A DNA stretch of 64,000 nucleotides from Lactobacillus panisapium. Lineage in GTDB: Bacteria > Bacillota > Bacilli > Lactobacillales > Lactobacillaceae. Shown one piece after another: positions 45,967-54,737 of the stretch; positions within the stretch are counted from its first letter, which is position 1, and each line of letters begins with the position of its first letter. The DNA lies in assembly GCF_019469265.1 (NCBI RefSeq), contig NZ_CP048268.1, forward strand, positions 120,001-184,000. The letters run 5' to 3'. The notes beneath the pieces are model-generated. The model was given only the letters and a program-made list of their open reading frames with translations, searched no databases and was not told the DNA's origin. Made by a program: the position numbers and the translations under genes.

Positions 45967-47052
45967 TCATGCCATGATGACGTCACCATTTTTAGCAATC
46001 ACGCGCAAGGAATCCTTGTCCTTACTTTTACTGTTAAAACGACTGCCGATACTAGAACCGCGGTAAGTAATGTTGCCCTTTTTGGTCGTTATTTTTAAAT
46101 TTAGGTCATGGTTCAATTGCTTTAACCGTAATGCCCCGTCTACAACTTGGATGAAGTTGCCATTAATCAGCTGGCTTTGAATGATTCGTAAATTGCCATC
46201 TTTAGCAGTAATTTTAAGGTTAAGATGGCATTGTTTAATATTAATATTCCCATCTTTTAATTGTAGCTCTAGTTGACTGCAAATACTACGTTTGAAATCA
46301 AAATTACCATTCCTGGTTTGTAAAACAAAATTGGTAATTTGCGATTGAGTGATGACAGTGTTGCCATCTTTTGAAGAAACAGTTAGTTCTTGAGCTATTG
46401 TTAAATTGTTAAAAAACAGTTTTCCATCTTGTTTTTGTAGTGAACAATTTTGCAGGTGTAGATTTTGCAAAATAATGCTGCCATCTTGGTTGCTTCCACT
46501 AATTGAAGTAAGTGAATCAGGGGAGGGAACGGTGACTTCAACCAAGCAGCTAGGAAAGCGGCGGTTAAGTATAATTCGCCGATTTTCAGGCCTATTTTCC
46601 TTCTCCTTGATTAGCAGCACATGATTTTTAAGCTGGATATCAATTGCACAATTGCTATAATCAGCTACATTAATTTCAAACTGTTGGCCCGGATGAATAA
46701 ATATTTTACTATTTCGGGCTTTGAGCCTAATTATTGAGAACTCACCGGGTTGCATTGTCCTTTTTTGCAGTGGGGTCTTTTTAGCGTGAAAATTTAAGAA
46801 ATAGCCATCACTTGTTTTTTTCTCGTCAGTCGGTGGTGCTGTTATTTGGGTAATCTGCTTATAATCAGCCTTGATTTTTTTGGCAAGGGCGGCGGGAGTA
46901 CCAAGCTCCATTAAAATCTCTTCTTTGCTTTGGCAATCGCCATTTCTTAAAAATGCACGATAAAAATTGAGTGCATCCTCTTTTTGGGCTGCGGATAACG
47001 CATTTAATTGGATAGCTAGACTAGCAATGTAGTCATCGATTATTTGAGTCAT
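45967..47052 (-). CDS. HAAS-DUF4097 fusion-type protein
   Basis: 361 aa. The N terminus (TQIIDDYIASLAIQLNAL to LGTPAALAKKIKADYK) repeats the HAAS domain seen in the neighbouring gene. Residues about 110-360 are a DUF4097-like beta-solenoid (SKDGNTVITQSQI, LKDGNINIKQCHL). There is no membrane segment between them, so unlike the split pair it looks soluble. It may interact with the membrane HAAS protein through its own HAAS domain. It lies 144 nt upstream of padR, in its own short transcript with AGGAGAAA before the start. Confidence 0.78.
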   Translation of the reverse strand: MTQIIDDYIASLAIQLNALSAAQKEDALNFYRAFLRNGDCQSKEEILMELGTPAALAKKIKADYKQITQITAPPTDEKKTSDGYFLNFHAKKTPLQKRTMQPGEFSIIRLKARNSKIFIHPGQQFEINVADYSNCAIDIQLKNHVLLIKEKENRPENRRIILNRRFPSCLVEVTVPSPDSLTSISGSNQDGSIILQNLHLQNCSLQKQDGKLFFNNLTIAQELTVSSKDGNTVITQSQITNFVLQTRNGNFDFKRSICSQLELQLKDGNINIKQCHLNLKITAKDGNLRIIQSQLINGNFIQVVDGALRLKQLNHDLNLKITTKKGNITYRGSSIGSRFNSKSKDKDSLRVIAKNGDVIMA

Positions 47053-47177
47053 CTTTTTCTCCTATTCTAAAAATTTGAAGTCACTAGTTTTAATAGGGAA
47101 ATTTCTCAACTATATATAAGTATACGCCATTATTTATTAAATATTTATGAATAATCCTTTTTGCCTAAATTATTCAA

Positions 47178-48068
47178 TTAGTTATGCCACAAAAATTGGT
47201 CAATCTTCTTAGCGACTGCTTTATTCTCGTGTAATTTGCTATGCTGACCACCGGGGCCCTTAACTTCAATTTCATGATAGCTAGCGGCTCTTGTTTCTAC
47301 TAAGTAGCGTAAAGAACGGGCAGAGGTGACGCTCACCGCATCATCTGAATTTGTGCCATCTTCTTTATTGCCAAAAATATTTAAAATGTCTACCCCTCTT
47401 GGATAGTCCTTGCGATGCTCTAATAAGTATTGGTAGGTGGAAGAAGAATATTTCGGCTTGCCCGCTTTTTCAAGGCGGTTACGATTAGGCTGGTCATCCA
47501 TGCCAATAATCCCGTTAAAAGGTGCGCCTAAATTAACTTGCTTTTTGAGCTTCGGCAACGCATTATTTTGCCCATACTTTATTTGATAAAACAAAAACGT
47601 TAAGTTGCCCATTGAATGAGCAACAGTATTATAGCGACTGATGTGATATTTACGCTTAAGCAGTAAGAGCAAATTATGAATCCATTCACGGGTTACAAAG
47701 TAGTCGTTGTTGGTATTATCTTTTAACACAACTTGAATTAGTGGCCTTTTAGTATTCTTGGGCCAGGAACCTGAGAGCTTAACTTGGCCACTTCGTGAAA
47801 TTGTGGCTGTCAAAACTCGATGTGCATTGTCATGCTCTTCAGCGTAAGTAATCATGCTGTTAGTTGACCGTGCGCCTGCACCATAACCATGCAAATAGAT
47901 TGTTGGAATGGTGTCTTGGTGTGCGGCAGTTTTTTGCTGGTTTTGCGTTATTGCTGTAGAAGATGACACGGCAACCTTTTGTTGCTTTTGGCGCCAAGAT
48001 AATAAGCCTATTCCGATTAATAGCAATAATAATATTCCAAATAGCCAGCGAGAAGTTTTTTTACCCAT
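47178..48068 (-). CDS. DUF915-type alpha/beta hydrolase, membrane-anchored
   Basis: 296 aa. An N-terminal membrane helix (WLFGILLLLLIGIGLLSW) anchors an extracellular hydrolase. IPTIYLHGYGAG is the oxyanion region and VAHSMGN holds the nucleophile Ser. SDDAVS and GGQHSKLHEN supply the likely Asp and His. The family is common in lactobacilli as cell-surface esterase-like proteins with unknown substrates. It is monocistronic, with GAAGGGAG before the start. Confidence 0.85.
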   Translation of the reverse strand: MGKKTSRWLFGILLLLLIGIGLLSWRQKQQKVAVSSSTAITQNQQKTAAHQDTIPTIYLHGYGAGARSTNSMITYAEEHDNAHRVLTATISRSGQVKLSGSWPKNTKRPLIQVVLKDNTNNDYFVTREWIHNLLLLLKRKYHISRYNTVAHSMGNLTFLFYQIKYGQNNALPKLKKQVNLGAPFNGIIGMDDQPNRNRLEKAGKPKYSSSTYQYLLEHRKDYPRGVDILNIFGNKEDGTNSDDAVSVTSARSLRYLVETRAASYHEIEVKGPGGQHSKLHENKAVAKKIDQFLWHN

Positions 48069-48372
48069 AATTAATTTGCTCCCTTCTGCCGAGATTAGTT
48101 ACTATCAATATAAAAGTGAATGGCATAATAAGCAACTCATAGTGCTTTTAGGTTGATAATAAGTTGGTAATGAACGGCGTGAGTTGTAAACTCAAAAAAT
48201 AAAAGAGGGAAAATGATTTTCTTGCCGGCATTAAGCGTAAGGTGACGAGCATTTCACTAAAGCAGGGTGTCAAAGAAGTGGTGACTAATATTAAGTAGAC
48301 GGATTGATAAGCGCTTTCAAAAATAGGCAATAAAAAAAGCACCGACTTCTTGCAGTGCCATTTTCATTATGG
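48069..48372. other. Gene-free stretch before tRNA-Lys
   Basis: 304 nt. It contains the promoter side of the DUF915 gene and, at about 48333-48352, a GCAC/GTGC hairpin followed on the minus strand by TTTTTTT, which probably terminates the tRNA-Lys transcript. Nothing else is supported. Confidence 0.5.
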
Positions 48373-48445
48373 TGGGTGGCCAGGGGCTCGAACCCTGGAC
48401 CCACGGATTAAGAGTCCGTTGCTCTGCCAACTGAGCTAGCCACCC
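48373..48445 (-). tRNA. tRNA-Lys (CTT)
   Basis: 73-nt cloverleaf on the minus strand. Acceptor GGGTGGC pairs with GCCACCC, the D arm is AGCTCAGTTGGCAGAGC, the anticodon CTT is complementary to 48410-48412, and the T arm is GTTCGAGCC. CCA is not encoded. It differs from the copy at 48881 by one base in the D arm (C instead of T). Confidence 0.97.
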
Positions 48446-48835
48446 GTTTCTGTTGACCGTTAAATATAATATCAATTATTAAACCATTTGACAAGGTTTT
48501 TGTGCAAAATAATTAGCAGAATTTTGTTTTTTGTAGAAAAAGTTCCCACTTTGACTCAAAACTGGCCAAATAAAGAAAAATGAGTAGAGCTTACATGGCT
48601 AGATAATGGAAACTATTTTCTGAGTTCTTTGAATGAAGAAGCAGATGTAAAAATGACTTTAAGGAACTTATAAAAGCACTAAAACCATTTCAGTACTAGT
48701 CAGCTATTAAAAATCATCCGCATAATTATAGGTAGTAAATCAAAATTAGTGATTAATGATCATTAATATTCATACTGGCAGTGAATTGATTGACATCCAG
48801 GTAGAACGTGCTAAAATATTTGCACTTGTTGAAAC
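48446..48835. other. Gene-free stretch between the tRNA-Lys genes
   Basis: About 390 nt of AT-rich sequence with no supported gene. Some of it translates in short interrupted pieces that could be old coding debris, but no family could be named. Confidence 0.5.
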
Positions 48836-48869
48836 AAAAGACAGCAATAGATAATCTATTGCTGTCTTT
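48836..48869 (-). terminator. Terminator of second tRNA-Lys
   Basis: Perfect 14-bp stem AAAGACAGCAATAG / CTATTGCTGTCTTT with a 5-nt loop. The minus strand continues TTTTGTTT. Confidence 0.92.
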
Positions 48870-48880
48870 CATAAAGATAA

Positions 48881-48953
48881 TGGGTGGCCAGGGGCTCGAA
48901 CCCTGGACCCACGGATTAAGAGTCCGTTGCTCTACCAACTGAGCTAGCCACCC
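48881..48953 (-). tRNA. tRNA-Lys (CTT), second copy
   Basis: 73 nt on the minus strand, identical to the copy at 48373 except for one D-arm base. Anticodon CTT is complementary to 48918-48920. It has a strong terminator directly downstream and lies divergent from walR. Confidence 0.97.
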
Positions 48954-49041
48954 AAATTTGCTGAACTAACGGTCAACGAGAACTATTATGCTATTATTTC
49001 AAGTAAAAAGCAAGGTTTTTTATTAAATTTTCGTGACTTTT

Positions 49042-49070
49042 TTGGCTAAAGTTGCAAAAAACAGTATAAT
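49042..49070 (+). promoter_or_regulatory. walR promoter
   Basis: TTGGCT (49042-49047), 17-nt spacer and TATAAT (49065-49070) lie 21 nt before the walR start, followed by the strong AAAGGGGG ribosome binding site. Confidence 0.6.
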
Positions 49071-49091
49071 GTTAAGCAAAGGGGGCTTTCG

Positions 49092-49808
49092 ATGCCAAAG
49101 AAAATTCTCGTAGTCGATGACGAAAAACCGATTTCAGATATAATAAAATTTAACCTGACTAAGGAAGGCTTCGACGTCGACACTGCCTATGATGGCGAAG
49201 AAGCCATCAAAAAAGTTGATGAATATAATCCCGATTTGATGATTTTGGACTTAATGTTGCCAAAAAAGGACGGCTTGGATGTTGCCCGCGAAGTGCGGCA
49301 GACACATGATATGCCGATCATTATGGTAACTGCCAAAGATACAGAAATTGATAAAGTATTGGGCCTTGAAATGGGGGCCGATGACTATGTTACTAAACCT
49401 TTCTCCAACCGTGAATTGGTTGCCAGAGTTAAGGCTAATTTGCGTCGGCGCAGCATAGTTAAAAAAGTTGAAAGTGCCAACGAAGATACTTCAACTAAAA
49501 ATATTGCCATTGGCAATTTGGTAATTATGCCTGACGCGTACATTGTAGAAAAAGAAGGCAAAAAAATCGAGTTGACTCACCGTGAGTTTGAGTTACTCTA
49601 TTATCTAGCTCAGCATATGGATCAAGTAATGACCCGGGAGCACTTACTGCAGACAGTTTGGGGATATGACTACTTCGGTGATGTCCGGACTGTTGACGTA
49701 ACGGTTCACCGTTTACGTGAAAAAATTGAGGACAATCCAATTCAGCCGCAGATTTTAGTGACTCGCCGTGGCGTTGGCTATTATGTAAAGCAGCCTACTG
49801 AAGAATAA
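49092..49808 (+). CDS. walR: Response regulator WalR (YycF)
   Basis: 238 aa OmpR-type regulator. The receiver domain has the phosphorylated D53 in [13 protein letters not shown] and the acidic pocket VVDDEKP. The DNA-binding winged helix ends with [20 protein letters not shown]. WalR is the essential regulator of cell-wall metabolism in low-GC Gram-positives. It precedes walK, walH, walI, walJ and htrA in the classic order. A terminator-like hairpin separates it from walK. Confidence 0.97.
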   Translation: MPKKILVVDDEKPISDIIKFNLTKEGFDVDTAYDGEEAIKKVDEYNPDLMILDLMLPKKDGLDVAREVRQTHDMPIIMVTAKDTEIDKVLGLEMGADDYVTKPFSNRELVARVKANLRRRSIVKKVESANEDTSTKNIAIGNLVIMPDAYIVEKEGKKIELTHREFELLYYLAQHMDQVMTREHLLQTVWGYDYFGDVRTVDVTVHRLREKIEDNPIQPQILVTRRGVGYYVKQPTEE

Positions 49809-49811
49809 TGA

Positions 49812-49853
49812 AGAAAGCCCGCAGAACTAACACGATGCGAGCTTTCTTTTTAT
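49812..49853 (+). terminator. Terminator-like hairpin between walR and walK
   Basis: AAGAAAGC pairs with GCTTTCTT, plus an inner GCA/TGC pair, then a T tract, only 4 nt after the walR stop. It should make walK to htrA expression partly lower than walR. Confidence 0.75.
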
Positions 49854-49859
49854 ATTGAT

Positions 49860-51728
49860 TTGATTAAAAAGATGAAGAAACTAAAAAATAAGTTTAAACA
49901 TTTAACAATTTCGATTAACACAACTTTAGCCATTGTCTTTATGGCGATGATCATTGCCACAATTGAAGTAATTGGGGCTTATTTTACGCGCCAATTAGAG
50001 CAAAATAGTATTGAAAACTTTCAGTCTTCAATTCAAGTGCTTCCTATTGTCAGCAACCAGTTGTCTGCACAGCTCTTAAAAGACGACCGGCATACAAACA
50101 GCAATTTAAACCGGATTGTTGGCGATTATAGCAATGGAATCGGCACAATTAGTGAAATTATTGTTGTTGATAATAAAGATATTATTCGGGCTGTGTCTAA
50201 TCTAAATGATAAAAAACGCATCGGACAGAGGGTCAATAATACGTTGGTCAAGCAGGTTACCTCAACGGGCAGGCAAGCAACTAAGGTAATTAATGACCAC
50301 GGCGATTTTATGATTCAGGTAACACCGCTTACTGCTGGTAACGGTTCTGCTAATACTGTCGGTGCAATTTACGTTCGAGCGTCAATGCAGGGCGTTTTTA
50401 ATGACCTACGTAACATTTCATTAATGTTTTTGGTCACTTCTTTGATTGCCGCCGTGATGGGTGCCATCTTGTCTTTAGTCGTGTCGCATGCGATTACTAA
50501 GCCAATTGAAGAGATGCAGAGCCAAGCACTAAATATTGCTGACGGTGATTATTCTAGTCAGGTAAAAATATATTCTAATGATGAATTAGGACAATTGGGG
50601 CAAGCTTTTAATACATTGTCTGTCAGAATCGAGCGCTCACAAGAAGAGTCTGAAAGTGAACAGCGAAGGCTGGATAGCGTCTTGTCTCACATGAGTGACG
50701 GGGTTTTAGCGACTGATCGACACGGTAATGTTAATGTTGTTAACCAAATGGCACTTAGTTTTCTGAATACCACCGAGGACCAAATTATTAATAAGCCAAT
50801 CGCCTCCGTTCTGGGCTTAGATGAAACCTCGCAGGATTTAATCGCCAGTCAAAAAGGTATTGTTTTAACTGTTAATCAGGGCACACGCGATGAAGTGATT
50901 TTACATGCTAGTTTTTCACTGATTAAAAGAGTGACGGGCTTTGTTTCTGGTAGTGTTTGTGTTTTACACGATATTACTGAGCAGCAAAAGAATGAAAATT
51001 CCCAAAAGCAATTCGTATCCAATGTTTCGCATGAATTGCGTACGCCGCTTACGAGCCTGCACGCCTATATTGAAACCCTGAATGAGGGGGCATGGAAGGA
51101 TCCTAAGATTGCGCCGCAGTTCTTACAGGTTACCCAAGAAGAAACTGAGCGAATGATCCGGATGATTAATGAACTTTTGAGCTTGTCTCGCATGGATCGT
51201 GGGGTATCAAAAGTGGACGTTGAATGGGTCAACTTTAATGACTTCGTGTCTCATATTCTTGACCGCTTTGACATGATTGTAAAAACAGACGCTAAAGAAG
51301 GCAAAAAGAAATATACCATTAAGCGGAGCCTAAGCTCGCAGGCGTTATGGGTTGAAATTGATACCGATAAGTTTGCCCAAGTCATTGATAATATTATGAA
51401 TAATGCAATCAAGTATTCGCCTGATGGTGGTGTGATTACGATTAAATTGCGCCAAGAACGGCAACAGATCATTTTAAGCATTGCTGATCAAGGCCTGGGA
51501 ATTCCGCGGGAAGATCTTTCTAAAATTTTTGATCGTTTCTACCGGGTTGACAAAGCGCGTTCCCGTGAACAGGGCGGTACTGGTTTAGGGTTAGCCATTG
51601 CAAAAGAAATTGTGGAAGAACACCACGGTAAGATTTGGGCTAATAGTAGCGAAGGCAAAGGCTCAACCTTCTATATTGCTTTGCCATATGAACCGATGAG
51701 TGAAGGGGATGATTGGGATGAAGTCTAG
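49860..51728 (+). CDS. walK: Sensor histidine kinase WalK (YycG)
   Basis: 622 aa from TTG 49860; ATG 49872 is an equally possible start since no clear ribosome binding site is seen. Domain order: membrane helix (about 20-42), extracellular sensor domain (about 43-185), second membrane helix (about 186-210), HAMP (to about 262), PAS (about 265-375), phosphoacceptor H391 in FVSNVSHELRTPLTSL, and the ATPase domain (NNAIKYSPDGG, DQGLGIP, GGTGLGLAI). It phosphorylates WalR. Its end overlaps walH. Confidence 0.96.
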   Translation: MIKKMKKLKNKFKHLTISINTTLAIVFMAMIIATIEVIGAYFTRQLEQNSIENFQSSIQVLPIVSNQLSAQLLKDDRHTNSNLNRIVGDYSNGIGTISEIIVVDNKDIIRAVSNLNDKKRIGQRVNNTLVKQVTSTGRQATKVINDHGDFMIQVTPLTAGNGSANTVGAIYVRASMQGVFNDLRNISLMFLVTSLIAAVMGAILSLVVSHAITKPIEEMQSQALNIADGDYSSQVKIYSNDELGQLGQAFNTLSVRIERSQEESESEQRRLDSVLSHMSDGVLATDRHGNVNVVNQMALSFLNTTEDQIINKPIASVLGLDETSQDLIASQKGIVLTVNQGTRDEVILHASFSLIKRVTGFVSGSVCVLHDITEQQKNENSQKQFVSNVSHELRTPLTSLHAYIETLNEGAWKDPKIAPQFLQVTQEETERMIRMINELLSLSRMDRGVSKVDVEWVNFNDFVSHILDRFDMIVKTDAKEGKKKYTIKRSLSSQALWVEIDTDKFAQVIDNIMNNAIKYSPDGGVITIKLRQERQQIILSIADQGLGIPREDLSKIFDRFYRVDKARSREQGGTGLGLAIAKEIVEEHHGKIWANSSEGKGSTFYIALPYEPMSEGDDWDEV

Positions 51729-53043
51729 GTTTAAGTTTAGCGACATATTATTATCGGTTGGTACTTTTATCGTTTTCGCCCTTTCAATCGTCTTGTGGAT
51801 TTTTATTATGACCAATGATCAGTATTTTAGCCGAATTGATCAGACTAATAACGTTAGTCAAAATTCACGCAGTCGTCGGAGCCGGATCATCTATAATCTT
51901 TATTTGCCGACCAGTGCTTATGGCTTTAAAAATGGGCAGCCATACCGCTTATATGATGCTAAAAAGAATTTACCACTCGAATATATCAAAGACCTAAAAG
52001 AAGTAAAATATAAAAATATTAGGGAAGTTAGCTCTAATCAAAAAGAATATGAAGCGATGCTCAATGACCCTAAGTATTTGCAATTGACTTTCCCTAATGA
52101 AGTCAGTGTGAATCTGTTTACGAAGAAAAATTTAAAAAGTACGGATCAAACATTTCGGCGCTCGTTTATCTCGCCAAGTAATGATGTCCTTTACCTTGGC
52201 AATGACAAAACGACAACAATCTATCGCGTTGAGATAGCTAATGCCAACTTTAATCGCTTGCGCGAATATGCCGCTAAGTCACGAGCTAAAAAACCGGTTA
52301 AATTTGTGCGGATGAAAAATAGTTACGAAACTTTTTATGATCAACCTGAAAACTGGCGGGTTTATAGTTACTTGACCAACACCCAGACTGATTCTTATTT
52401 TGTCTCGCGCTTACTAGGTACGGCAAATGTTACCTCGAGCAATAATAAAAAAGGGTGGACCACGTATTCACTCAATTATTACACCAAATTGCGGGTGCCC
52501 GATACTAAAGCCGGCCGGCATGATATGCTCTATACCCGTTATGAAAAGCAGAAAAATTTAAGTGAAAATGACTGCTTGATTGATAGCGTCGAGTATGTGC
52601 ATAAATTAGGACTAAGTGAGCAGGATCTGCGCTATTTTGATACAACTAAAGACAAGCTAAGCTATAGCAATTACATTGAAGGCATGCCTGTTTTCATGGG
52701 GAAACACAGTCCTCAGGTCAGCACGAAATTGACGCAAGATACCGAAGAAGTTGCCTTTAGTAATTTAGAACTGCAAATTCCCATTCCATTTGATGGGCAA
52801 ACACGGACACTGCCTGCTACTGGCACGGTGATCCAGCGTCTGGTTAATGCCGGTTTAAAAAAGACGGAAATTCAACGAATAATTGTGGCATATCGAATTG
52901 AAAAAGATCATAGTCATGATAGCTTGGTCAACTTGATTCCAACATATTACATTAAAGCCTACGACCAGTGGAAGAGTGCGCAAGAATGGGAAAAGCAAGA
53001 TTTTAATAAGCTAGCGGTGAAAAGTCAGGGAGAAGGTAAGTAA
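51718..53043 (+). CDS. walH: WalK accessory regulator WalH (YycH)
   Basis: About 441 aa from ATG 51718 with AAGGGGATG just upstream; an earlier GTG at 51700 lies before this site. It overlaps the end of walK by 11 nt. One N-terminal membrane helix (DILLSVGTFIVFALSIVLWI) anchors a large extracellular part, as in YycH. With WalI it modulates WalK at the membrane (known in Bacillus and Staphylococcus). Sequence conservation is low; the call rests on topology and position. Confidence 0.88.
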   Translation: MKSRFKFSDILLSVGTFIVFALSIVLWIFIMTNDQYFSRIDQTNNVSQNSRSRRSRIIYNLYLPTSAYGFKNGQPYRLYDAKKNLPLEYIKDLKEVKYKNIREVSSNQKEYEAMLNDPKYLQLTFPNEVSVNLFTKKNLKSTDQTFRRSFISPSNDVLYLGNDKTTTIYRVEIANANFNRLREYAAKSRAKKPVKFVRMKNSYETFYDQPENWRVYSYLTNTQTDSYFVSRLLGTANVTSSNNKKGWTTYSLNYYTKLRVPDTKAGRHDMLYTRYEKQKNLSENDCLIDSVEYVHKLGLSEQDLRYFDTTKDKLSYSNYIEGMPVFMGKHSPQVSTKLTQDTEEVAFSNLELQIPIPFDGQTRTLPATGTVIQRLVNAGLKKTEIQRIIVAYRIEKDHSHDSLVNLIPTYYIKAYDQWKSAQEWEKQDFNKLAVKSQGEGK

Positions 53044-53045
53044 TT

Positions 53046-53867
53046 ATGGATAGAAAAAGAATTGAATGGCTATTTTTCGTTGTTTTCCTATTAATTGACC
53101 TTTACCTAGGAATCGAAATCTGGCGCTCACCGATTAGTCTAAGTTCGACTGCAGGAACGACTTCTACCAGTATTAGAGCGGAAATGCGGGCAGATGGAAT
53201 TGACCTTCCCCTGCATCTGTCACATAAGCAACAATCAGGCTATTATTTAGCAGCAAAAAATCGGGACTATCTATCCCGTAAAACTAATGGCTTAACGCAA
53301 GTGACAACCCATTATTCAAAAGCGGACAATTCTTTAACGGGTACGCCGAAGGCTGTAGTACTACTCAATGGTAATCGGAAAAAAATCTTGCAGCAGCTAG
53401 AAGATTTTAAAAATGACCCGGAAAATGTTCCTTATGGGAAAAAGTTTGTGTACGACCAAAGTATGTCGGGGGATGATACTTACTGCTATGTGCAAAAGAC
53501 GTCTTATGGTCAAATTTATGATGGTGATGCACAATTGACAATTAATGTGCATAATAATCAGATTACTAACTACACGCTTTCTTACATGGGACCGATTAGT
53601 TCTGTGCGTGAATCGCAACTAATTATTAGCCCGTGGCATGCGGTGAAGGCCATGTATACTGACCGTGAAATCAGTAATAACTCGCGGGTAATTCAAGTAA
53701 AATTGGGCTATTCTAAATTGACTGAAGTACGTGGCAGCACCATAATGCTTCCTACCTGGTTGATTTTAGTCGAAAGCAAAGCAACCAAAAATATTACGGT
53801 TAAACGGGTTAATGCTTTTACAGCGCAAATTTTGCAGAGTGGCTCGTATAATGTCCAGAAAAATTAG
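53046..53867 (+). CDS. walI: WalK accessory regulator WalI (YycI)
   Basis: 273 aa. An N-terminal membrane helix (IEWLFFVVFLLIDLYLGIEI) is followed by an extracellular domain resembling YycI/YycH (LSYMGPISSVRESQLIISPW, STIMLPTWLILVE). It lies 2 nt after walH. It forms a complex with WalH and WalK. Confidence 0.9.
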   Translation: MDRKRIEWLFFVVFLLIDLYLGIEIWRSPISLSSTAGTTSTSIRAEMRADGIDLPLHLSHKQQSGYYLAAKNRDYLSRKTNGLTQVTTHYSKADNSLTGTPKAVVLLNGNRKKILQQLEDFKNDPENVPYGKKFVYDQSMSGDDTYCYVQKTSYGQIYDGDAQLTINVHNNQITNYTLSYMGPISSVRESQLIISPWHAVKAMYTDREISNNSRVIQVKLGYSKLTEVRGSTIMLPTWLILVESKATKNITVKRVNAFTAQILQSGSYNVQKN

Positions 53868-53882
53868 AAAGGGAAAATTGGT

Positions 53883-54680
53883 GTGCGGGTTTCTGTTTTA
53901 GCTAGTGGATCGACTGGTAATACCAGTTTGATTGAAACTGGCCAGCATAAAATCCTGATGGATGCTGGCTTATCTGGTAAGAAAATCAAAACGTTATTAG
54001 GAGAAGTAGGAGTTGATATTAACGACATTGATATGGCCTTTTTAAGCCATGATCATTCTGATCACAGTAAAGGACTTGGGGTATTAATGCGCCGCTATCC
54101 GAGAATTGCGGCATTTGCCAACAGTGGAACATGGGAATATTTAAGTGAGTCGCACAAAATTGGTCAAATTCCCGTCCAGCAAATGAATATTATTGAACCC
54201 GGACAAACGAAGACTTTTGGTGATCTTGACGTAACTGCTTTTGCCACTAGCCATGATGCTGCCGAACCGCAGTATTACGTCTTTTCTAGTGCTGGCAAAA
54301 GGATGGCCTTTTTGACGGATACAGGTTATGTATCGCAAAAAGTCAAAGCGGTAATTGAAGATGCCGATGCTTATATGATGGAATTTAATTATGATGATAT
54401 GATGCTCCGTAATGGTCCGTATTCATGGTCTTTAAAACAGCGAATTTTGTCTGATGTCGGCCACTTATCCAATGATGATGCGGGGCAAGCACTACTTGAT
54501 GTGGTTTCTAATAAAACAAAACATATTTTTTTAGCACACCGCAGTCAGCACAATAATACAGCTAAGTTGGCCTACGATGCCGCTAAGCAAATCCTAGTCA
54601 ATGGCGATGCTAATTTACCAAGTGATGTTAAAATTATGTTAACGGATCCAGACGAGCCGACTAATTTAGAACAAATTTAA
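53883..54680 (+). CDS. walJ: Metallo-beta-lactamase-fold protein WalJ (YycJ)
   Basis: 265 aa from GTG 53883 (GAAAGGGA upstream). The metal-binding motif SHDHSDH (in AFLSHDHSDHSKG), then ATSHDAAEP, LTDTGYV and a final FLAHRSQHNN place it in the MBL-fold nuclease group. YycJ homologues act as 5'-3' exonucleases linked with DNA repair and cell-wall control; which applies here is not known. Confidence 0.94.
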   Translation: MRVSVLASGSTGNTSLIETGQHKILMDAGLSGKKIKTLLGEVGVDINDIDMAFLSHDHSDHSKGLGVLMRRYPRIAAFANSGTWEYLSESHKIGQIPVQQMNIIEPGQTKTFGDLDVTAFATSHDAAEPQYYVFSSAGKRMAFLTDTGYVSQKVKAVIEDADAYMMEFNYDDMMLRNGPYSWSLKQRILSDVGHLSNDDAGQALLDVVSNKTKHIFLAHRSQHNNTAKLAYDAAKQILVNGDANLPSDVKIMLTDPDEPTNLEQI

Positions 54681-54737
54681 AAAAATAAGCACATGTTTTT
54701 CAGTATACTAAACAAAGATATGTAAAGGAGATTACAA

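Noticed and set aside
48305..48319. TGATAAGCGCTTTCA as a cre site
   Set aside because: The palindromic core AAGCGCTT is tempting, but the aligned 14-mer has two mismatches at conserved positions and no gene is suitably placed on the plus strand.
48148..48342. 64-codon frame on the minus strand after the DUF915 gene
   Set aside because: No ribosome binding site, overlaps the tRNA terminator hairpin, and no similarity to anything known to me.
48590..48740. Possible transposase debris between the tRNA-Lys genes
   Set aside because: Short interrupted translations look vaguely protein-like, but no motif or terminal repeat supports an insertion sequence.
48753..48938. 61-codon frame on the minus strand
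   Set aside because: It runs through the tRNA-Lys gene and its terminator, so it is an artefact.
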